The notes beneath the pieces were generated by a model. The model made no database searches. It worked only from the letters and a program-made list of their open reading frames with translations, and was not told the DNA's origin. Below, in pieces: positions 17,840 to 26,963 of a stretch of DNA of 64,000 nucleotides. Origin of the DNA: Streptomyces nitrosporeus (lineage in GTDB: Bacteria > Actinomycetota > Actinomycetes > Streptomycetales > Streptomycetaceae). Both the position numbers and the translations under genes were made by a program. Every line of letters starts with the position of its first letter. Position 1 is the first letter of the stretch. The stretch is taken from positions 2,480,001 through 2,544,000 of the forward strand of contig NZ_CP023702.1 in the NCBI RefSeq assembly GCF_008704555.1, in the 5' to 3' direction.

Positions 17840-18094
17840 ATGCCGGAAGAGAACGACGCGAAACCACCAACGGTGACACCCATGAGGGTGGTGATCGCCC
17901 TGTGTCTCATCGCTCCGTTCGTCGCGATGCTCTGGGTGAGCTCGTACGCGAAGATCGAGCCGACCTTCATCGGCATCCCGTTCTTCTACTGGTACCAGAT
18001 GCTCTGGGTGCTCGTCTCGGCCCTGCTCACCATGATCGCCTACAAGCTGTGGCAGCGTGACCAGCGTGCCCGCAAGGGGGGTGCGTCGGCATGA
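17840..18094 (+). CDS. DUF3311 small membrane protein, symporter partner
   Basis: 84 residues with two hydrophobic helices (RVVIALCLIAPFVAMLWV and FFYWYQMLWVLVSALLTMIAY) and a charged C-terminus. DUF3311 proteins are regularly encoded directly before sodium-solute symporters; the overlap ATGA at 18091-18094 shows coupling here. ATG 17840 follows GGAG. Presumably a small accessory subunit; the role is not established. Confidence 0.9.
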   Translation: MPEENDAKPPTVTPMRVVIALCLIAPFVAMLWVSSYAKIEPTFIGIPFFYWYQMLWVLVSALLTMIAYKLWQRDQRARKGGASA

Positions 18095-19725
18095 AGGACG
18101 GCGTGAACGGCGTCGCACTCGCCGTCTTCATCTTCTTCTTCCTGGCCGTGACGGTCATGGGGTTCATGGCCGCGCGCTGGCGCAGGGCCGAGAACGAGGC
18201 CACCCTGGACGAATGGGGTCTGGGCGGCCGGTCGTTCGGCACCTGGGTCACCTGGTTCCTGCTGGGCGGCGACCTCTACACGGCGTACACCTTCGTCGCG
18301 GTCCCGGCCGCGATCTACGCGGCGGGCGCCTCCGGCTTCTTCGCCGTCCCGTACACGATCCTGATCTACCCGCTCATCTTCACCTTCCTGCCGAGGCTGT
18401 GGTCGGTCTCGCACAAGCACGGTTACGTCACCACCTCGGACTTCGTGCGGGGCCGTTTCGGCTCCAAGGGGCTGTCGCTGGCGGTCGCGCTGACCGGCAT
18501 CCTCGCCACCATGCCGTACATCGCGCTCCAGCTGGTCGGCATCCAGGCCGTGCTGGACGTCATGGGCGTCGGCGGCGGCGAGACCACGCACTGGTTCGTC
18601 AAGGACCTGCCCCTGCTGATCGCCTTCGCCGTGCTCGCGGCCTACACCTACTCCTCCGGGCTGCGCGCCCCGGCGCTGATCGCGTTCGTCAAGGACGGCC
18701 TGATCTATCTGGTGATCGCGGTGGCGATCATCTACATCCCGATCAAGCTGGGCGGCTTCGACCAGATCTTCGACGCGGCGAGCAAGGCGTTCGAGGAGAA
18801 GAACGAGGCGGCCGGCAAGCCGGTGGCCGGACTCGCACCCGGCGTCTCCGGCCAGTGGGGCTACGCCACGCTGGCGCTCGGCTCGGCGCTGGCGCTCTTC
18901 ATGTACCCGCACTCCATCACGGCGACGCTCTCCAGCCGCAGCCGCGAGGTGATCCGCCGCAACACCACGATCCTGCCGCTGTACTCGCTGATGCTGGGGC
19001 TGCTGGCCCTGCTCGGCTTCATGGCGATCGCCGCGGGCATCAAGGTCCAGAACGGCCAGCTCGCCATCCCCCAGCTGTTCGAGAACATGTTCCCGGACTG
19101 GTTCGCCGGTGTGGCCTTCGCCGCCATCGGCATCGGCGCCCTGGTACCCGCGGCGATCATGTCCATCGCCGCGGCGAACCTGTTCACCCGCAACATCTAC
19201 AAGGACTTCCTGAAGCCGGACGCGACGCCCGAGCAGGAGACGAAGGTCTCCAAGCTGGTCTCGCTGCTGGTGAAGGTCGGCGCGCTGGTCTTCGTCCTCA
19301 CCATGGACAAGACGGTCGCGATCAACTTCCAGCTGCTCGGCGGGATCTGGATCCTCCAGACCATGCCGGCCCTGGTGGGCGGCCTGTTCACCCGCTGGTT
19401 CCACCGGTGGGCGCTCATCGCCGGCTGGGCGGTCGGCATGATCTACGGCACCGTCGCCGCCTACAACGTGTCCTCCCCGACCCAGCCGCACTTCGCCGGG
19501 TCCTCGAAGGAGATCCCCGGCATCGGGGAGATCGGCTACATCGGTCTCACCGCGTTCGTGCTGAACGTCGTCGTGGTGGTCGTCCTGACCTTCGTCCTGA
19601 ACGCGGCGAAGGCCCCGGCCGGCATCGACGAGACCTCGCCGTCGGACTACACCGCGGACGTCGGCGACCCGGGCGTCAAGGCGGAGCTCCCGCCGGCCAC
19701 GGCGGGCGCCCCCGGCGGCCACTGA
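18091..19725 (+). CDS. sodium:solute symporter family transporter
   Basis: 544 residues with about 13 membrane helices. It belongs to the SSS family (MctP/PutP-like): WGLGGRSFGTWVTWFLLGGD in the N-terminal helices and SRSREVIRRNTTILPLYSL later are typical of the branch annotated as monocarboxylate/cation permeases. It should import a small organic acid or similar solute with Na+. A disordered acidic tail of about 35 residues follows the last helix. Substrate unknown. A 14-bp hairpin follows at 19741-19791. Confidence 0.9.
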   Translation: MKDGVNGVALAVFIFFFLAVTVMGFMAARWRRAENEATLDEWGLGGRSFGTWVTWFLLGGDLYTAYTFVAVPAAIYAAGASGFFAVPYTILIYPLIFTFLPRLWSVSHKHGYVTTSDFVRGRFGSKGLSLAVALTGILATMPYIALQLVGIQAVLDVMGVGGGETTHWFVKDLPLLIAFAVLAAYTYSSGLRAPALIAFVKDGLIYLVIAVAIIYIPIKLGGFDQIFDAASKAFEEKNEAAGKPVAGLAPGVSGQWGYATLALGSALALFMYPHSITATLSSRSREVIRRNTTILPLYSLMLGLLALLGFMAIAAGIKVQNGQLAIPQLFENMFPDWFAGVAFAAIGIGALVPAAIMSIAAANLFTRNIYKDFLKPDATPEQETKVSKLVSLLVKVGALVFVLTMDKTVAINFQLLGGIWILQTMPALVGGLFTRWFHRWALIAGWAVGMIYGTVAAYNVSSPTQPHFAGSSKEIPGIGEIGYIGLTAFVLNVVVVVVLTFVLNAAKAPAGIDETSPSDYTADVGDPGVKAELPPATAGAPGGH

Positions 19726-19740
19726 CCCGCCGGTCCGTCC

Positions 19741-19791
19741 ACGGCGGATGCCCGTCGCACCCCCTCCCGGGGCGCGGCGGGCATCCGCCGT
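19741..19791 (+). terminator. terminator after the symporter gene
   Basis: ACGGCGGATGCCCG pairs perfectly with CGGGCATCCGCCGT over a 23-nt loop, 16 nt after the stop codon. Confidence 0.75.
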
Positions 19792-19845
19792 CCCGGCCCG
19801 GAAAACCCCGGGCGGCTCCGGCCGCCCCACGGCACACTGCCCCGC

Positions 19846-20346
19846 ATGGACGTAACCATCGAACGGGTGCACCCCTCGCGGTACGCCGCCCTCGGCGAGC
19901 TCACCGCCCTGGCCTATCTCGACGAGGGCCTGCTGGACCTCGGCGCCGACGACCCCTATCTGGAGAGGCTGCGGGCCGTCGCGCGGCGGGCCGAGGAGGC
20001 GGAGGTGCTCGTGGCCCTGGACGAGGACGGCACGCTGCTGGGCGGCGTGACCTACACCGTGGCCGGCGGGCCCTGGGCCGACATCGCCCGCCCCGGCGAG
20101 GCCGAGTTCCGGATGCTGGCCGTCTCCCCCGGGGCCCGTGGCCGGGGCACCGGCGAGGCCCTCGTACGGGCCTGTATCGACCGGGCGCGGGCCGCTGACG
20201 GCGTCAGGGCACTCGTGCTCTCCAGTCAGCGGGCCATGCTCGGCGCCCACCGCCTCTACCGGCGCCTGGGCTTCGTCCGGACCCCGGAACGCGACTGGGC
20301 GCCGATGACCACCGGCACGCTGCTGACGTTCCGTCTGGAGCTGTGA
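19846..20346 (+). CDS. GNAT-family N-acetyltransferase
   Basis: 166 residues with the GNAT fold: FRMLAVSPGARGRGTGEALVRACI contains the acetyl-CoA loop R/Q-x-x-G-x-G/A (RGRGTG, about residues 95-100), followed by AMLGAHRLYRRLGFVRTPERDW. Acceptor unknown. It stands alone between two hairpins. Confidence 0.88.
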   Translation: MDVTIERVHPSRYAALGELTALAYLDEGLLDLGADDPYLERLRAVARRAEEAEVLVALDEDGTLLGGVTYTVAGGPWADIARPGEAEFRMLAVSPGARGRGTGEALVRACIDRARAADGVRALVLSSQRAMLGAHRLYRRLGFVRTPERDWAPMTTGTLLTFRLEL

Positions 20347-20367
20347 GCCTTCCCCCGGCACACCCGT

Positions 20368-20414
20368 ACACAACATGTGGGGGCTGTCCTGACGGGCAGC
20401 CCCCACATGTATGC
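20368..20414 (+). promoter_or_regulatory. nrdA promoter region with inverted repeat and possible NrdR boxes
   Basis: A 14-bp stem (ACATGTGGGGGCTG with its complement, 20373-20386 and 20397-20410) can act as terminator of the acetyltransferase gene. The same arms resemble NrdR boxes: ACACAACATGTGG at 20368 and CCCACATGTATGC at 20402, centres about 31 bp apart, the three-turn spacing typical of NrdR site pairs. TATGCT at 20410-20415 is a plausible -10 box lying over the second arm. NrdR control of this operon is known in S. coelicolor; assignment of the boxes here is inference. Confidence 0.5.
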
Positions 20415-20420
20415 TCGTGC

Positions 20421-20526
20421 TCGCTGTCGCCGCAGGGGAATCCGGTGTGAATCCGGAACTGTCCCGCAACGGTATGACCGGTGTGCTTTCGCGCACCCGC
20501 AAGTCCGAGGACCTGCCGGCAGCGCG
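20421..20526 (+). promoter_or_regulatory. cobalamin (vitamin B12) riboswitch of the nrdAB operon
   Basis: The conserved core is plain: GGGGAATCCGGTGTGAATCC, then AACTGTCCCGCAACGGT, a variable hairpin (GGTGTGCTTTCGCGCACC) and the B12 box AAGTCCGAGGACCTGCC near the 3' end. P1 can form between GCCGCAGG and CCTGCCGGC. It lies about 145 nt before nrdA. In S. coelicolor such a riboswitch shuts down class Ia reductase when B12 is available for the class II enzyme. The region 20527-20670 has GC-rich complementary stretches (GGGGCCGCCGGC with GCCGGCCCC) that may be the expression platform. Confidence 0.95.
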
Positions 20527-20670
20527 TCCGGCTCGACCGAACCGGACGCCCTACGTCCGGGCCTCGCGGAAGGCCGGTGGACGCCGTGCGCGGTACGCCC
20601 CTGCCGGGGCCGCCGGCCTGCCCGGCTGCCCCTGTCCCCGCCGGCCCCGAGCCGAGCGAGGACAGCCCCC

Positions 20671-23088
20671 GTGAGCATCGCGCCAGCCGACCCTGTTTCC
20701 GTCCCGGATCCGGCCCCCCCGGCAGGGCCCGGGGCCGGAGCCGCCCCCGACGCCCCCGGTGCCGCCCTGCTGCGGACCCTGACCGCTCTCACCGCCGACC
20801 TGCCGGACACCGACCCGGGCCGGATCGCCGCGGCGGCGCTCCGCGGCCGCAGCGCCCACGCGGACGAGGACGAGCTGCGCTCCCTGGCCACGGAGGCCGC
20901 CGCCGGGCTGATCCCGGAGGACCCGTCCTACTCCCGGCTGGCGGCCCGGCTGCTCACCCGCTCGATCGCCCGGGAAGCCGCGGGCCAGGGCGCGGTGTCC
21001 TTCTCCGCGTCCGTCGCCGTGGGCCACCGCGAGGGTCTGATCGCGGACCGTACGGCCGGGTTCGTCACCCGGCACGCCGCCTTTCTCGACGCGCTGGCAG
21101 GCCGGGCGCTCGCCGACGGCGCCGACGACCGCTTCGGCTACTTCGGCCTGCGGACGCTGTACAGCCGCTATCTGCTGCGCCACCCGCTCACCCGCGAGGC
21201 CGTGGAGACTCCGCAGTACTTCATGCTGCGTGTGGCCTGCGGGCTCGCCGAGGACGAATCCGAGCGGGCGCTGGACGAAGTCGCCTCGCTGTACGGCCTG
21301 ATGAGCCGGCTGGACTACCTGCCGTCCTCCCCCACGCTCTTCAACTCCGGCACCCGCCATCCGCAGATGTCCTCCTGCTACCTGCTGGACTCGCCGCTGG
21401 ACGAGCTGGACTCGATCTACGACCGCTACCACCAGGTGGCCCGCCTCTCCAAGCACGCGGGCGGCATCGGTATCGCCTACTCCCGGGTCCGGGCGCGCGG
21501 TTCGCTGATCCGGGGCACCAACGGCCACTCCAACGGCATCGTGCCGTTCCTGAAGACGCTGGACGCCTCGGTCGCCGCGGTCAACCAGGGAGGCCGGCGC
21601 AAGGGGGCCGCCGCGGTCTACCTGGAGACCTGGCACGCGGACGTCGAGGAGTTCCTGGAGCTGCGCGACAACACCGGCGAGGACCAGCGGCGCACCCACA
21701 ACCTGAACCTGGCCCACTGGGTCCCCGACGAGTTCATGCGCCGGGTCGAGGCGGACACCGCGTGGTCGCTGTTCTCCCCGGCGGACGTCCCCGAGCTGAC
21801 CGACCTGTGGGGCGGGGAGTTCGACACCGCCTACCGGGCCGCCGAGGCGAAGGGCCTGGCCCGTAAGTCGGTTCCGGCACGTGAGCTGTACGGCCGGATG
21901 ATGCGGACCCTCGCCCAGACCGGGCAGGGCTGGATGACCTTCAAGGACACCGCCAACCGCACCGCCAACCAGACCGCCGAGCCTGGCCGGGTGGTGCACT
22001 CCTCGAACCTCTGCACGGAGATCCTGGAGGTCACCGACGACGGCGAGACGGCCGTCTGCAACCTGGGTTCGGTCAACCTCGGCGCGTTCGTCGCCGACGG
22101 CACCATCGACTGGGAGCGGCTGGACGCCACCGTCCGCACCGCGGTGACCTTCCTCGACCGGGTCGTCGACATCAACTTCTACCCGACCGGGCAGGCCGCC
22201 CGCTCCAACGCCCGCTGGCGCCCGGTGGGCCTGGGCGCGATGGGCCTCCAGGACGTCTTCTTCCGGCTGCGGCTGCCGTTCGACTCCGCCGAGGCCCGCG
22301 CCCTCTCCACGAAGCTGGCGGAGCGGATCATGCTCGCCGCCTACGAGACCTCCTGCGACCTCGCCGAACGCGCGGGTCCGCTGCCCGCCTGGTCCGCGAC
22401 CCGCGCCGCCCGCGGGGTGCTCCACCCCGACCACTACGCCACCGAACCGGCCTGGCCCGAGCGGTGGGAGGCCCTGCGGGCGAGGATCGCGCGGACCGGG
22501 ATGCGCAACTCCCTGCTGCTCGCCATCGCCCCGACGGCGACGATCGCCTCGATCGCCGGGGTGTACGAGTGCATCGAGCCGCAGGTCTCCAACCTCTTCA
22601 AGCGCGAGACGCTCAGCGGTGAGTTCCTCCAGGTCAACGCCTACCTGGTGGAGGACCTCAAGCGGCTCGGCGTCTGGGACGCCCGGACCCGGGAGGCGCT
22701 GCGCGAGTCGAGCGGCTCGGTGCAGGGCTTCGGCTGGATCCCCGAGGACGTACGGGCGCTGTACCGCACGGCCTGGGAGATCCCCCAGCGCGGCCTGATC
22801 GACATGGCGGCGGCCCGTACGCCCTACCTCGACCAGAGCCAGTCGCTGAACCTGTTCCTGGAGACACCGACCATCGGCAAGCTCTCCTCGATGTACGCGT
22901 ACGCCTGGAAGCAGGGTCTGAAGACGACGTACTACCTGCGTTCGCGCCCGGCGACCCGGATCGCCCGCGCCGCCTCCGGCGGCGCCCCGGCCACCGCCGC
23001 CGTCCCCGTACAGCAGGCCCCCGCTCCCGACGCGGACGCGGTCGCCTGCTCCCTCGAAAACCCCGAGTCCTGCGAGGCCTGCCAGTGA
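20671..23088 (+). CDS. nrdA: class Ia ribonucleoside-diphosphate reductase large subunit
   Basis: 805 residues from GTG 20671. It reduces ribonucleotides to deoxyribonucleotides with NrdB. Visible: SSCYLLDSPLDELDSI (first active-site cysteine), NLCTEI (radical cysteine with the Asn and Glu partners), the second redox cysteine in ETAVCNLGSVNLG, APTATIASIAGVYECIEPQ, and a C-terminal CEAC pair that shuttles electrons from thioredoxin. The N-terminus goes directly into the alpha-helical domain after a low-complexity Pro/Ala stretch; no ATP-cone motif is apparent. Overlaps nrdB by one base (TGATG). Confidence 0.96.
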   Translation: MSIAPADPVSVPDPAPPAGPGAGAAPDAPGAALLRTLTALTADLPDTDPGRIAAAALRGRSAHADEDELRSLATEAAAGLIPEDPSYSRLAARLLTRSIAREAAGQGAVSFSASVAVGHREGLIADRTAGFVTRHAAFLDALAGRALADGADDRFGYFGLRTLYSRYLLRHPLTREAVETPQYFMLRVACGLAEDESERALDEVASLYGLMSRLDYLPSSPTLFNSGTRHPQMSSCYLLDSPLDELDSIYDRYHQVARLSKHAGGIGIAYSRVRARGSLIRGTNGHSNGIVPFLKTLDASVAAVNQGGRRKGAAAVYLETWHADVEEFLELRDNTGEDQRRTHNLNLAHWVPDEFMRRVEADTAWSLFSPADVPELTDLWGGEFDTAYRAAEAKGLARKSVPARELYGRMMRTLAQTGQGWMTFKDTANRTANQTAEPGRVVHSSNLCTEILEVTDDGETAVCNLGSVNLGAFVADGTIDWERLDATVRTAVTFLDRVVDINFYPTGQAARSNARWRPVGLGAMGLQDVFFRLRLPFDSAEARALSTKLAERIMLAAYETSCDLAERAGPLPAWSATRAARGVLHPDHYATEPAWPERWEALRARIARTGMRNSLLLAIAPTATIASIAGVYECIEPQVSNLFKRETLSGEFLQVNAYLVEDLKRLGVWDARTREALRESSGSVQGFGWIPEDVRALYRTAWEIPQRGLIDMAAARTPYLDQSQSLNLFLETPTIGKLSSMYAYAWKQGLKTTYYLRSRPATRIARAASGGAPATAAVPVQQAPAPDADAVACSLENPESCEACQ

Positions 23089-24104
23089 TGAGTACGTCCA
23101 AGAACAAGAACCTGCTCGACCCGGGCTTCGAGCTGACCCTGCGCCCCATGCGCTACCCGGACTTCTACGAGCGCTACCGGGACGCGATCAAGAACACCTG
23201 GACGGTGGAGGAGGTCGACCTGCACTCCGACGTCGCCGACCTCGCCAGGCTCTCCCCGGGCGAGCAGCACATGATCGGCCGGCTCGTGGCGTTCTTCGCG
23301 ACGGGCGACTCGATCGTCGCGAACAACCTGGTGCTGACGCTGTACAAGCACATCAACTCCCCGGAGGCGCGGCTGTACCTGTCGCGCCAGCTGTTCGAGG
23401 AGGCCGTGCACGTCCAGTTCTACCTGACCCTGCTCGACACCTACCTGCCCGATCCCGAGGACCGGGCGGCGGCCTTCGCCGCGGTCGAGAACATCCCGTC
23501 GATCCGCGAGAAGGCGCAGTTCTGCTTCCGGTGGATGGACTCGGTGGAGAAGACGGACCGGCTGGAGTCCCGGGCCGACCGCCGGCGTTTCCTGCTGAAC
23601 CTGATCTGCTTCGCCGCGTGCATCGAGGGCCTGTTCTTCTACGGCGCCTTCGCCTACGTCTACTGGTTCCGCTCACGCGGCCTGCTGCACGGCCTCGCCA
23701 CGGGCACCAACTGGGTGTTCCGTGACGAGACGATGCACATGAACTTCGCGTTCGAGGTGGTCGACACCGTCCGCAAGGAGGAGCCCGGGCTCTTCGACGA
23801 CGCGCTGCGGCAGCAGGTCACGGACATGCTGCGGGAGGCCGTCGAGGCGGAACTGCAGTTCGGCCGCGACCTGTGCGGGGAGGGACTGCCCGGCATGAAC
23901 ACCGAGTCGATGCGCCAGTACCTGGAGTGCGTCGCCGACCAGCGCCTCACCCGGCTGGGCTTCCCCCCGCTCTACGGCTCCGAGAACCCCTTCCCGTTCA
24001 TGGAGCTGCAGGGGGTCCAGGAGCTGACGAACTTCTTCGAGCGCCGCCCCTCGGCCTACCAGGTCGCGGTGGAGGGCTCGGTCGCCTTCGACGACGACTT
24101 CTGA
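23088..24104 (+). CDS. nrdB: class Ia ribonucleotide reductase small subunit
   Basis: 338 residues. The di-iron ligands are all in place: Asp in TGDSIVANN, Glu/His in FEEAVHVQFY, Glu in CIEGLFFYG, and Glu/His in RDETMHMNFA. The tyrosine four residues after the first His (HVQFY) is the radical site, so this is a classical tyrosyl-radical subunit. The C-terminus ends in an acidic tail FDDDF that binds NrdA. The start ATG shares its A with the nrdA stop; a GTG immediately before it is the alternative. Confidence 0.96.
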   Translation: MSTSKNKNLLDPGFELTLRPMRYPDFYERYRDAIKNTWTVEEVDLHSDVADLARLSPGEQHMIGRLVAFFATGDSIVANNLVLTLYKHINSPEARLYLSRQLFEEAVHVQFYLTLLDTYLPDPEDRAAAFAAVENIPSIREKAQFCFRWMDSVEKTDRLESRADRRRFLLNLICFAACIEGLFFYGAFAYVYWFRSRGLLHGLATGTNWVFRDETMHMNFAFEVVDTVRKEEPGLFDDALRQQVTDMLREAVEAELQFGRDLCGEGLPGMNTESMRQYLECVADQRLTRLGFPPLYGSENPFPFMELQGVQELTNFFERRPSAYQVAVEGSVAFDDDF

Positions 24105-24121
24105 GCGGCTCCCGCACCTGT

Positions 24122-24334
24122 TCAGATCCGCGCCCAGGACCTGAGGTAAGGGCGCCGCGTGGCCGTGAGCGGCTGCGCGGCGCCCGCCGCTTCCGGGAGC
24201 CGTTCCTCCCTCCTCCGTTCCGCCTCCCGCAGTTCCCGGGAGATGCGCCCTTCCCGGGCGAGGCCGAGGAGCACGGGCAGCAGGACGAAGGCGAAAAGTG
24301 CCGTTATGGACAGGTAGCTCAGGAATGTGTTCAT
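24122..24334 (-). CDS. small single-helix membrane protein antisense to the nrd operon
   Basis: 70 residues: MNTFLSYLSITALFAFVLLP and VLLGL form one membrane helix, followed by a highly charged amphipathic stretch (REGRISRELREAERRREERL) and a tail. GGGGAGAG stands about 7 nt before the ATG. It is encoded on the opposite strand in the gap between nrdB and the AraC-like gene, so transcription through the operon would be antisense to it. No family recognised. Confidence 0.65.
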   Translation of the reverse strand: MNTFLSYLSITALFAFVLLPVLLGLAREGRISRELREAERRREERLPEAAGAAQPLTATRRPYLRSWARI

Positions 24335-24415
24335 GACCCCACTCTCCCCGCCCCGGCCCTGCCACGGCAGTGGCAGGACTGTCACACAGCATCGAATTAC
24401 TGCCACACTGTTCTC

Positions 24416-25390
24416 ATGCTGAAGAATGTGGCGGCCCTGCTGCTCGACGAAGTCCACCCCTTTGAGCTCGGCGTCCTGTGCGAGGTGTTCGGGCTCGACC
24501 GGTCCGACGACGGACTGCCGGTCTACGACTTCGCGGTGGTCTCCGCGGAGGGCCCGGCGCTGCGCACCCACGCCGGCTTCACCATCAGCACACCGCACGG
24601 CCCCGAACGCCTGGAGGAGGCCGACCTCATCGCCGTACCGGCGGGCAGCCGCTTCGGGGACCGCGAGTACCCCGAGGAGATCCTCGAAGCGCTGCGCCGC
24701 GCGGTGGCACGCGGGGCGCGGGTGATGAGCGTCTGCTCCGGCGCCTACCTCCTCGGCGCCGCCGGGCTCCTGGACGGCCGCCGCTGCACCACCCACTGGC
24801 GCCACACGGAGGAGCTGGCCCGCCGCCACCCGAAGGCCGTGGTGGAGCCGGACGTGCTCTACGTGGACGACGGCCCGGTCATCACCTCGGCGGGCACCGC
24901 CGCCGGGATCGACGCCGCACTGCACCTGGTGCGCCAGGCGCACGGTCCCGCCGTCGCCAACGCCGTCGCCCGCCGGATGGTGGTGCCCCCGCACCGGGAC
25001 GGCGGCCAGGCGCAGTACATCGCGCGCCCGCTGCCCCGCACCCGCTGCGACACGGTCGGCGGGACGCTCGCGTGGATGGAGGGCCACCTCGACCAGGAGC
25101 TGACCATCGAGCAGCTGGCCGCGCACGCGCACATGTCACCGCGGACGTTCGCCCGCCGCTTCCAGCAGGAGACGGGGACGACCCCCTACCGCTGGCTGCT
25201 GCGCCAGCGGGTCCTGCTGGCGCAGCAGTTGCTGGAGTCCTCGGACGAGACCGTGGACACGATCGCGGGGCGCACCGGCTTCGGCACCGCGGCCGCCCTG
25301 CGCCACCAGTTCGTACGCTCGCTCGGCACGACCCCGCAGGCCTACCGCCGCACCTTCCGGGGGCCGTCCGCCCTGACCGGCGCGGCCTGA
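24416..25390 (+). CDS. nrdS: GlxA/AraC-family regulator, likely NrdS
   Basis: 324 residues: an N-terminal DJ-1/PfpI-like domain (about 1-170; nucleophile-elbow-like VCSGAYLLGAAGLL) and a C-terminal double helix-turn-helix of the AraC type (LTIEQLAAHAHMSPRTFARRF and VDTIAGRTGFGTAAALRHQF). In S. coelicolor the nrdABS transcript carries an AraC-like gene, nrdS, at this place. Here it is 312 bp behind nrdB with a small antisense gene between. No ribosome site is evident before the ATG. CTGCCAC-GGCA-GTGGCAG at 24359-24376 and another CTGCCACA near 24400 could be its own operators. Confidence 0.85.
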   Translation: MLKNVAALLLDEVHPFELGVLCEVFGLDRSDDGLPVYDFAVVSAEGPALRTHAGFTISTPHGPERLEEADLIAVPAGSRFGDREYPEEILEALRRAVARGARVMSVCSGAYLLGAAGLLDGRRCTTHWRHTEELARRHPKAVVEPDVLYVDDGPVITSAGTAAGIDAALHLVRQAHGPAVANAVARRMVVPPHRDGGQAQYIARPLPRTRCDTVGGTLAWMEGHLDQELTIEQLAAHAHMSPRTFARRFQQETGTTPYRWLLRQRVLLAQQLLESSDETVDTIAGRTGFGTAAALRHQFVRSLGTTPQAYRRTFRGPSALTGAA

Positions 25391-25413
25391 CGGACGGCCC
25401 CCGGGCGCGGAGG

Positions 25414-26151
25414 TCAGATGCCGCAGCTGGGGGCCGACCAGTAGTGGCTCGGGCCCTGGTTCACGTGGATGTGGTCGTTGTGGCCGGGGTAGCCCGGGCC
25501 GAGGATCCCGTTGAAGCCGTGGTAGCGGGCCTGCTTGGCGATGGTGCACAGCGAGTGCGGCCCGGATCCGAGGTCGACGGCGTCGCCGTACATGTGGCGG
25601 CTGTTGGAGGCCCCGCCGACCGCCGAGTTGCAGGAGGCCGACCGGAAACCGCTGGTGACCCGGAGCGGCTGGTCACCCAGCGCGTGCCGGAGCGCCTCCA
25701 GCTTCCACATGGAGCTGAGCGCGTTGGCCTTGGCCGTACCGGCCGCCACCTTGCCGCCGGCCCAGGTGCTGTTGCACTGGTTGAGCTCGGGATAGGTGAA
25801 GTGGATGGGGGTGCAGTCGTTGTCCTGGAGCGCGTAGAGCTTGGACTGGGTGGCCGGCCCCGCGACTCCGTCGGCGGCGAGCCCGTAGGCGGCCTGGAAG
25901 CGCTTGACCGCCGCCTTGGTGGCGGGGCCGTACGAGCCGTCGATGGCCAGCACCGAGTTGTACCCCGGGTAGCCCGCCACTCTGATCTGGAGCTGTGTGA
26001 CGTCGTTGCCCGTGGCGCCCTCGGAGAGCGTCCGGGTCCAGGTGTAGCAGCCGTCGGCCTGCGCGGTCCCGGCGGTGGCGAGAGCACCACCCACACAGAA
26101 AGCCATGATCATGACAAAGCCGAGCAGGGCGCGCGAGATGCGTCGGAGCAT
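25414..26151 (-). CDS. secreted M15-family peptidase with peptidoglycan-binding domain
   Basis: 245 residues. A Sec signal peptide (LLGFVMIMAFCVGGALATAG, cleavage near AQA-DG) is followed by a PG_binding_1 domain (about 40-110; YNSVLAIDGSYGPATKAAVKRFQ) and a zinc peptidase M15 domain: RVTSGFRS, SRHMYGDAVDLG (His and Asp ligands) and HNDHIHVNQGP (His ligand). It should trim peptide side chains of peptidoglycan outside the cell as a D,D- or L,D-type carboxypeptidase. GAGGGGAG precedes ATG 26151. It is convergent with the AraC-like gene. Confidence 0.9.
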   Translation of the reverse strand: MLRRISRALLGFVMIMAFCVGGALATAGTAQADGCYTWTRTLSEGATGNDVTQLQIRVAGYPGYNSVLAIDGSYGPATKAAVKRFQAAYGLAADGVAGPATQSKLYALQDNDCTPIHFTYPELNQCNSTWAGGKVAAGTAKANALSSMWKLEALRHALGDQPLRVTSGFRSASCNSAVGGASNSRHMYGDAVDLGSGPHSLCTIAKQARYHGFNGILGPGYPGHNDHIHVNQGPSHYWSAPSCGI

Positions 26152-26324
26152 GTTCTCCCCTCTCGTGGACGAGATGTGGGGAGAGCCTCCCGGAAGGCAT
26201 CTACCCGCGTCAACCACGCCCGGGGAAACGGTTGTCGACGACAAGCCCCGCGAGAACCCCGGCAGTTGACGGCAGGGCCCCGCCCGGCTCCCCGGGCGGG
26301 GCCCTGCCGTCGGCGGACGGTTCC

Positions 26325-26963
26325 TCAGTCGTTCGCGACGACCGGGTAGCGCGGCGTGCCCTCCGCCATCTGCTTCAGGGCGTCCTTGCGGTCCCGCTTG
26401 GAGAGCCGGTCGATGTACAGGTAGCCGTAGAGGTGGTCGGTCTCGTGCTGGAGGCAGCGGGCGAAGTAGCCGTTGCCGCGCACCCGCACGTCGTTGCCCC
26501 GCGCGTCCTTGCCGCGCACCACCGCGTAGTCGGGCCGGGCGAGCGAGGCGTACGCCGTCGGCACGGAGAGGCAGCCCTCGTTGGAGTCGTCGAGGTTGCG
26601 CTGCTCCGGTGCCAGGTCCTCCAGCACCGGGTTGCAGATCGCGCCGACGTGCCGCACCCCGTCGTCGTCCATGCAGTCGTAGACGAAGACCTTGAGGTCC
26701 ACACCGATCTGGTTGGCGGCCAGGCCCACGCCCTCCGCCGTCCGCTGGCTGGCGAACATGTCGTCGATCAGCCGGGCCAGTTCGTCGTCGAAGGCCGTGA
26801 CGTCCTTGCACTCCTTGTGCAGCACCGGGTTGCCCACCACCGTGATCGGGCGGGAGGTGCCACGCTCACGATGCGCGGTCTCCCGCGCCTCGCAGTCCTC
26901 GGTGTCCACGAGGAAACCCTCGTCGTCCACGCCGACCTGCTCGTCCGTCTCCTGCTGCGACAT
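26325..26963 (-). CDS. def: peptide deformylase
   Basis: 212 residues. It removes the N-formyl group of new proteins using a metal ion. All three deformylase motifs are present: [17 protein letters not shown] and QHETDHLYG (the HExxH-type metal site). An acidic N-terminal extension of about 35 residues precedes the fold. AGGAAGG lies about 12 nt before ATG 26963 and TAGGCT farther up could be the -10 box. The 172-bp gap downstream to the M15 gene holds nothing evident. Confidence 0.94.
   Translation of the reverse strand: MSQQETDEQVGVDDEGFLVDTEDCEARETAHRERGTSRPITVVGNPVLHKECKDVTAFDDELARLIDDMFASQRTAEGVGLAANQIGVDLKVFVYDCMDDDGVRHVGAICNPVLEDLAPEQRNLDDSNEGCLSVPTAYASLARPDYAVVRGKDARGNDVRVRGNGYFARCLQHETDHLYGYLYIDRLSKRDRKDALKQMAEGTPRYPVVAND

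Noticed and set aside
18040..20502. 820-codon minus-strand open frame
   Set aside because: Shadow of the symporter and acetyltransferase genes, with unnatural Arg/Gly/Asp composition.
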